A stretch of DNA of 64,000 bases from Achromobacter sp. RTa (GTDB lineage: Bacteria; Pseudomonadota; Gammaproteobacteria; Burkholderiales; Burkholderiaceae_B), in assembly GCF_000757485.1 (NCBI RefSeq), contig NZ_JPYO01000036.1:62001-126000 (forward strand). Reading direction: 5' to 3'. Positions 63,746 to 64,000 of this stretch are shown here, piece after piece. Numbering within the stretch: position 1 is the first letter of the stretch; each line of letters starts with the position of its first letter. The position numbers and the translations under genes are program-made. Under the pieces are notes generated by a model. It was not told the origin of the DNA, did no database searches, and saw only the letters and a program-made list of their open reading frames with translations.

Positions 63746-63793
63746 CACGAACAATAGAATTCCCCTTCCCAGTCAGCGCCGGAGGCCATCCAC

Positions 63794-64000
63794 ATGGATC
63801 GCATCGATCTGTTCCGCGTCTATGCCCGCGTCGTCGAATGCGCGAATTTCTCGCGCGCGGCGGACACGCTGGGCCTGCCGCGCTCCACTGTGTCCGCCGC
63901 AGTCCAGGAGCTGGAGGGCCGGCTGGGCGCGCGGCTGCTCAACCGCACCACGCGGCAGGTAGCGCCAACGCAGGAGGGCGCGGCGTTCTACGAGCGCTGC
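63794..64000 (+). CDS. LysR-family transcriptional regulator, N-terminal part (runs off window)
   Basis: First 69 codons. Winged helix-turn-helix MDRIDLFRVYARVVECANFSRAADTLGLPRSTVSAAVQELEGRLGARLLNRTTRQ (about 1-55) is typical of LysR regulators. An SD GGAGG at 63781-63785 precedes the ATG. The effector-binding domain is outside the window. It probably controls the divergent SDR/membrane-protein unit. Confidence 0.9.
   Translation, partial: MDRIDLFRVYARVVECANFSRAADTLGLPRSTVSAAVQELEGRLGARLLNRTTRQVAPTQEGAAFYERC

Overview
The window is a high-GC betaproteobacterial chromosome segment, most like Alcaligenaceae (the Bordetella/Achromobacter group). The pointers are a Bug-family tricarboxylate-type binding protein, a DUF3460 gene next to scpA-panC, a stand-alone heptose-phosphate adenylyltransferase (RfaE2), a ubiE / TIM44-like / ubiJ / ubiB block, and a single-chain indolepyruvate ferredoxin oxidoreductase. 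It is almost entirely coding, with no prophage, IS transposase, CRISPR or RNA gene recognised. This placement comes from gene content and was not checked against any database.

Layout. 1-8.0 kb, all minus: start of serA; copper resistance (copA, copB, DUF411 protein) with a tiny exported peptide and a cop-box-like operator in front of copA; its two-component system copS/copR; then phoR/phoB. 8.2-13.6 kb, plus: ubiquinone block ubiE, TIM44-like protein, ubiJ, ubiB, then a di-iron ferritin-like protein. 13.6-14.06 kb: array of a palindromic repeat, three units in one orientation facing three 63-bp-period units in the other. 14.1-16.7 kb: rfaE2 (plus) facing tolC and an isoaspartyl methyltransferase (minus). 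16.8-21.6 kb, minus: thiD, thiG and vitamin B12 uptake (btuF, btuB) behind a cobalamin riboswitch, divergent from B12-dependent metH (22.0-25.8 kb). 25.8-29.1 kb: amidase, SAM methyltransferase and a divergent XRE/MmyB regulator.

29.1-39.1 kb is the main accessory module. A GntR repressor is divergent from a catabolic operon coding for a ThDP enzyme, SDR, Bug binding protein, complete branched-chain-type ABC transporter and cyclase-family hydrolase. Two near-identical AT-rich palindromes in the divergent promoter are the probable operators. 39.2-47.2 kb: mutY, the 1206-residue indolepyruvate oxidoreductase, a second repeat array that contains its stop codon, then glpK overlapped by a DHA2 MFS exporter. 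47.3-53.2 kb: DUF3460, scpA, panC, a stand-alone LuxR-type HTH gene with a hairpin-rich leader, an NlpE-like lipoprotein, and pilD-coaE-zapD. 53.2-53.4 kb: two copies of a 65-bp element in inverted orientation. 53.5-62.5 kb: tripartite MdtABC-type RND pump with its outer membrane factor. The end holds a small membrane protein and an SDR, divergent from a LysR regulator cut by the window edge.

Most individual genes are ordinary. The observations most worth follow-up are the GTGTCNGACAC repeat system (two arrays, one supplying a gene's stop codon), the GntR-controlled operon with two types of solute receptor, the exported micro-peptide before copA, the di-iron protein after ubiB, and the structured leader of the small LuxR-type gene.
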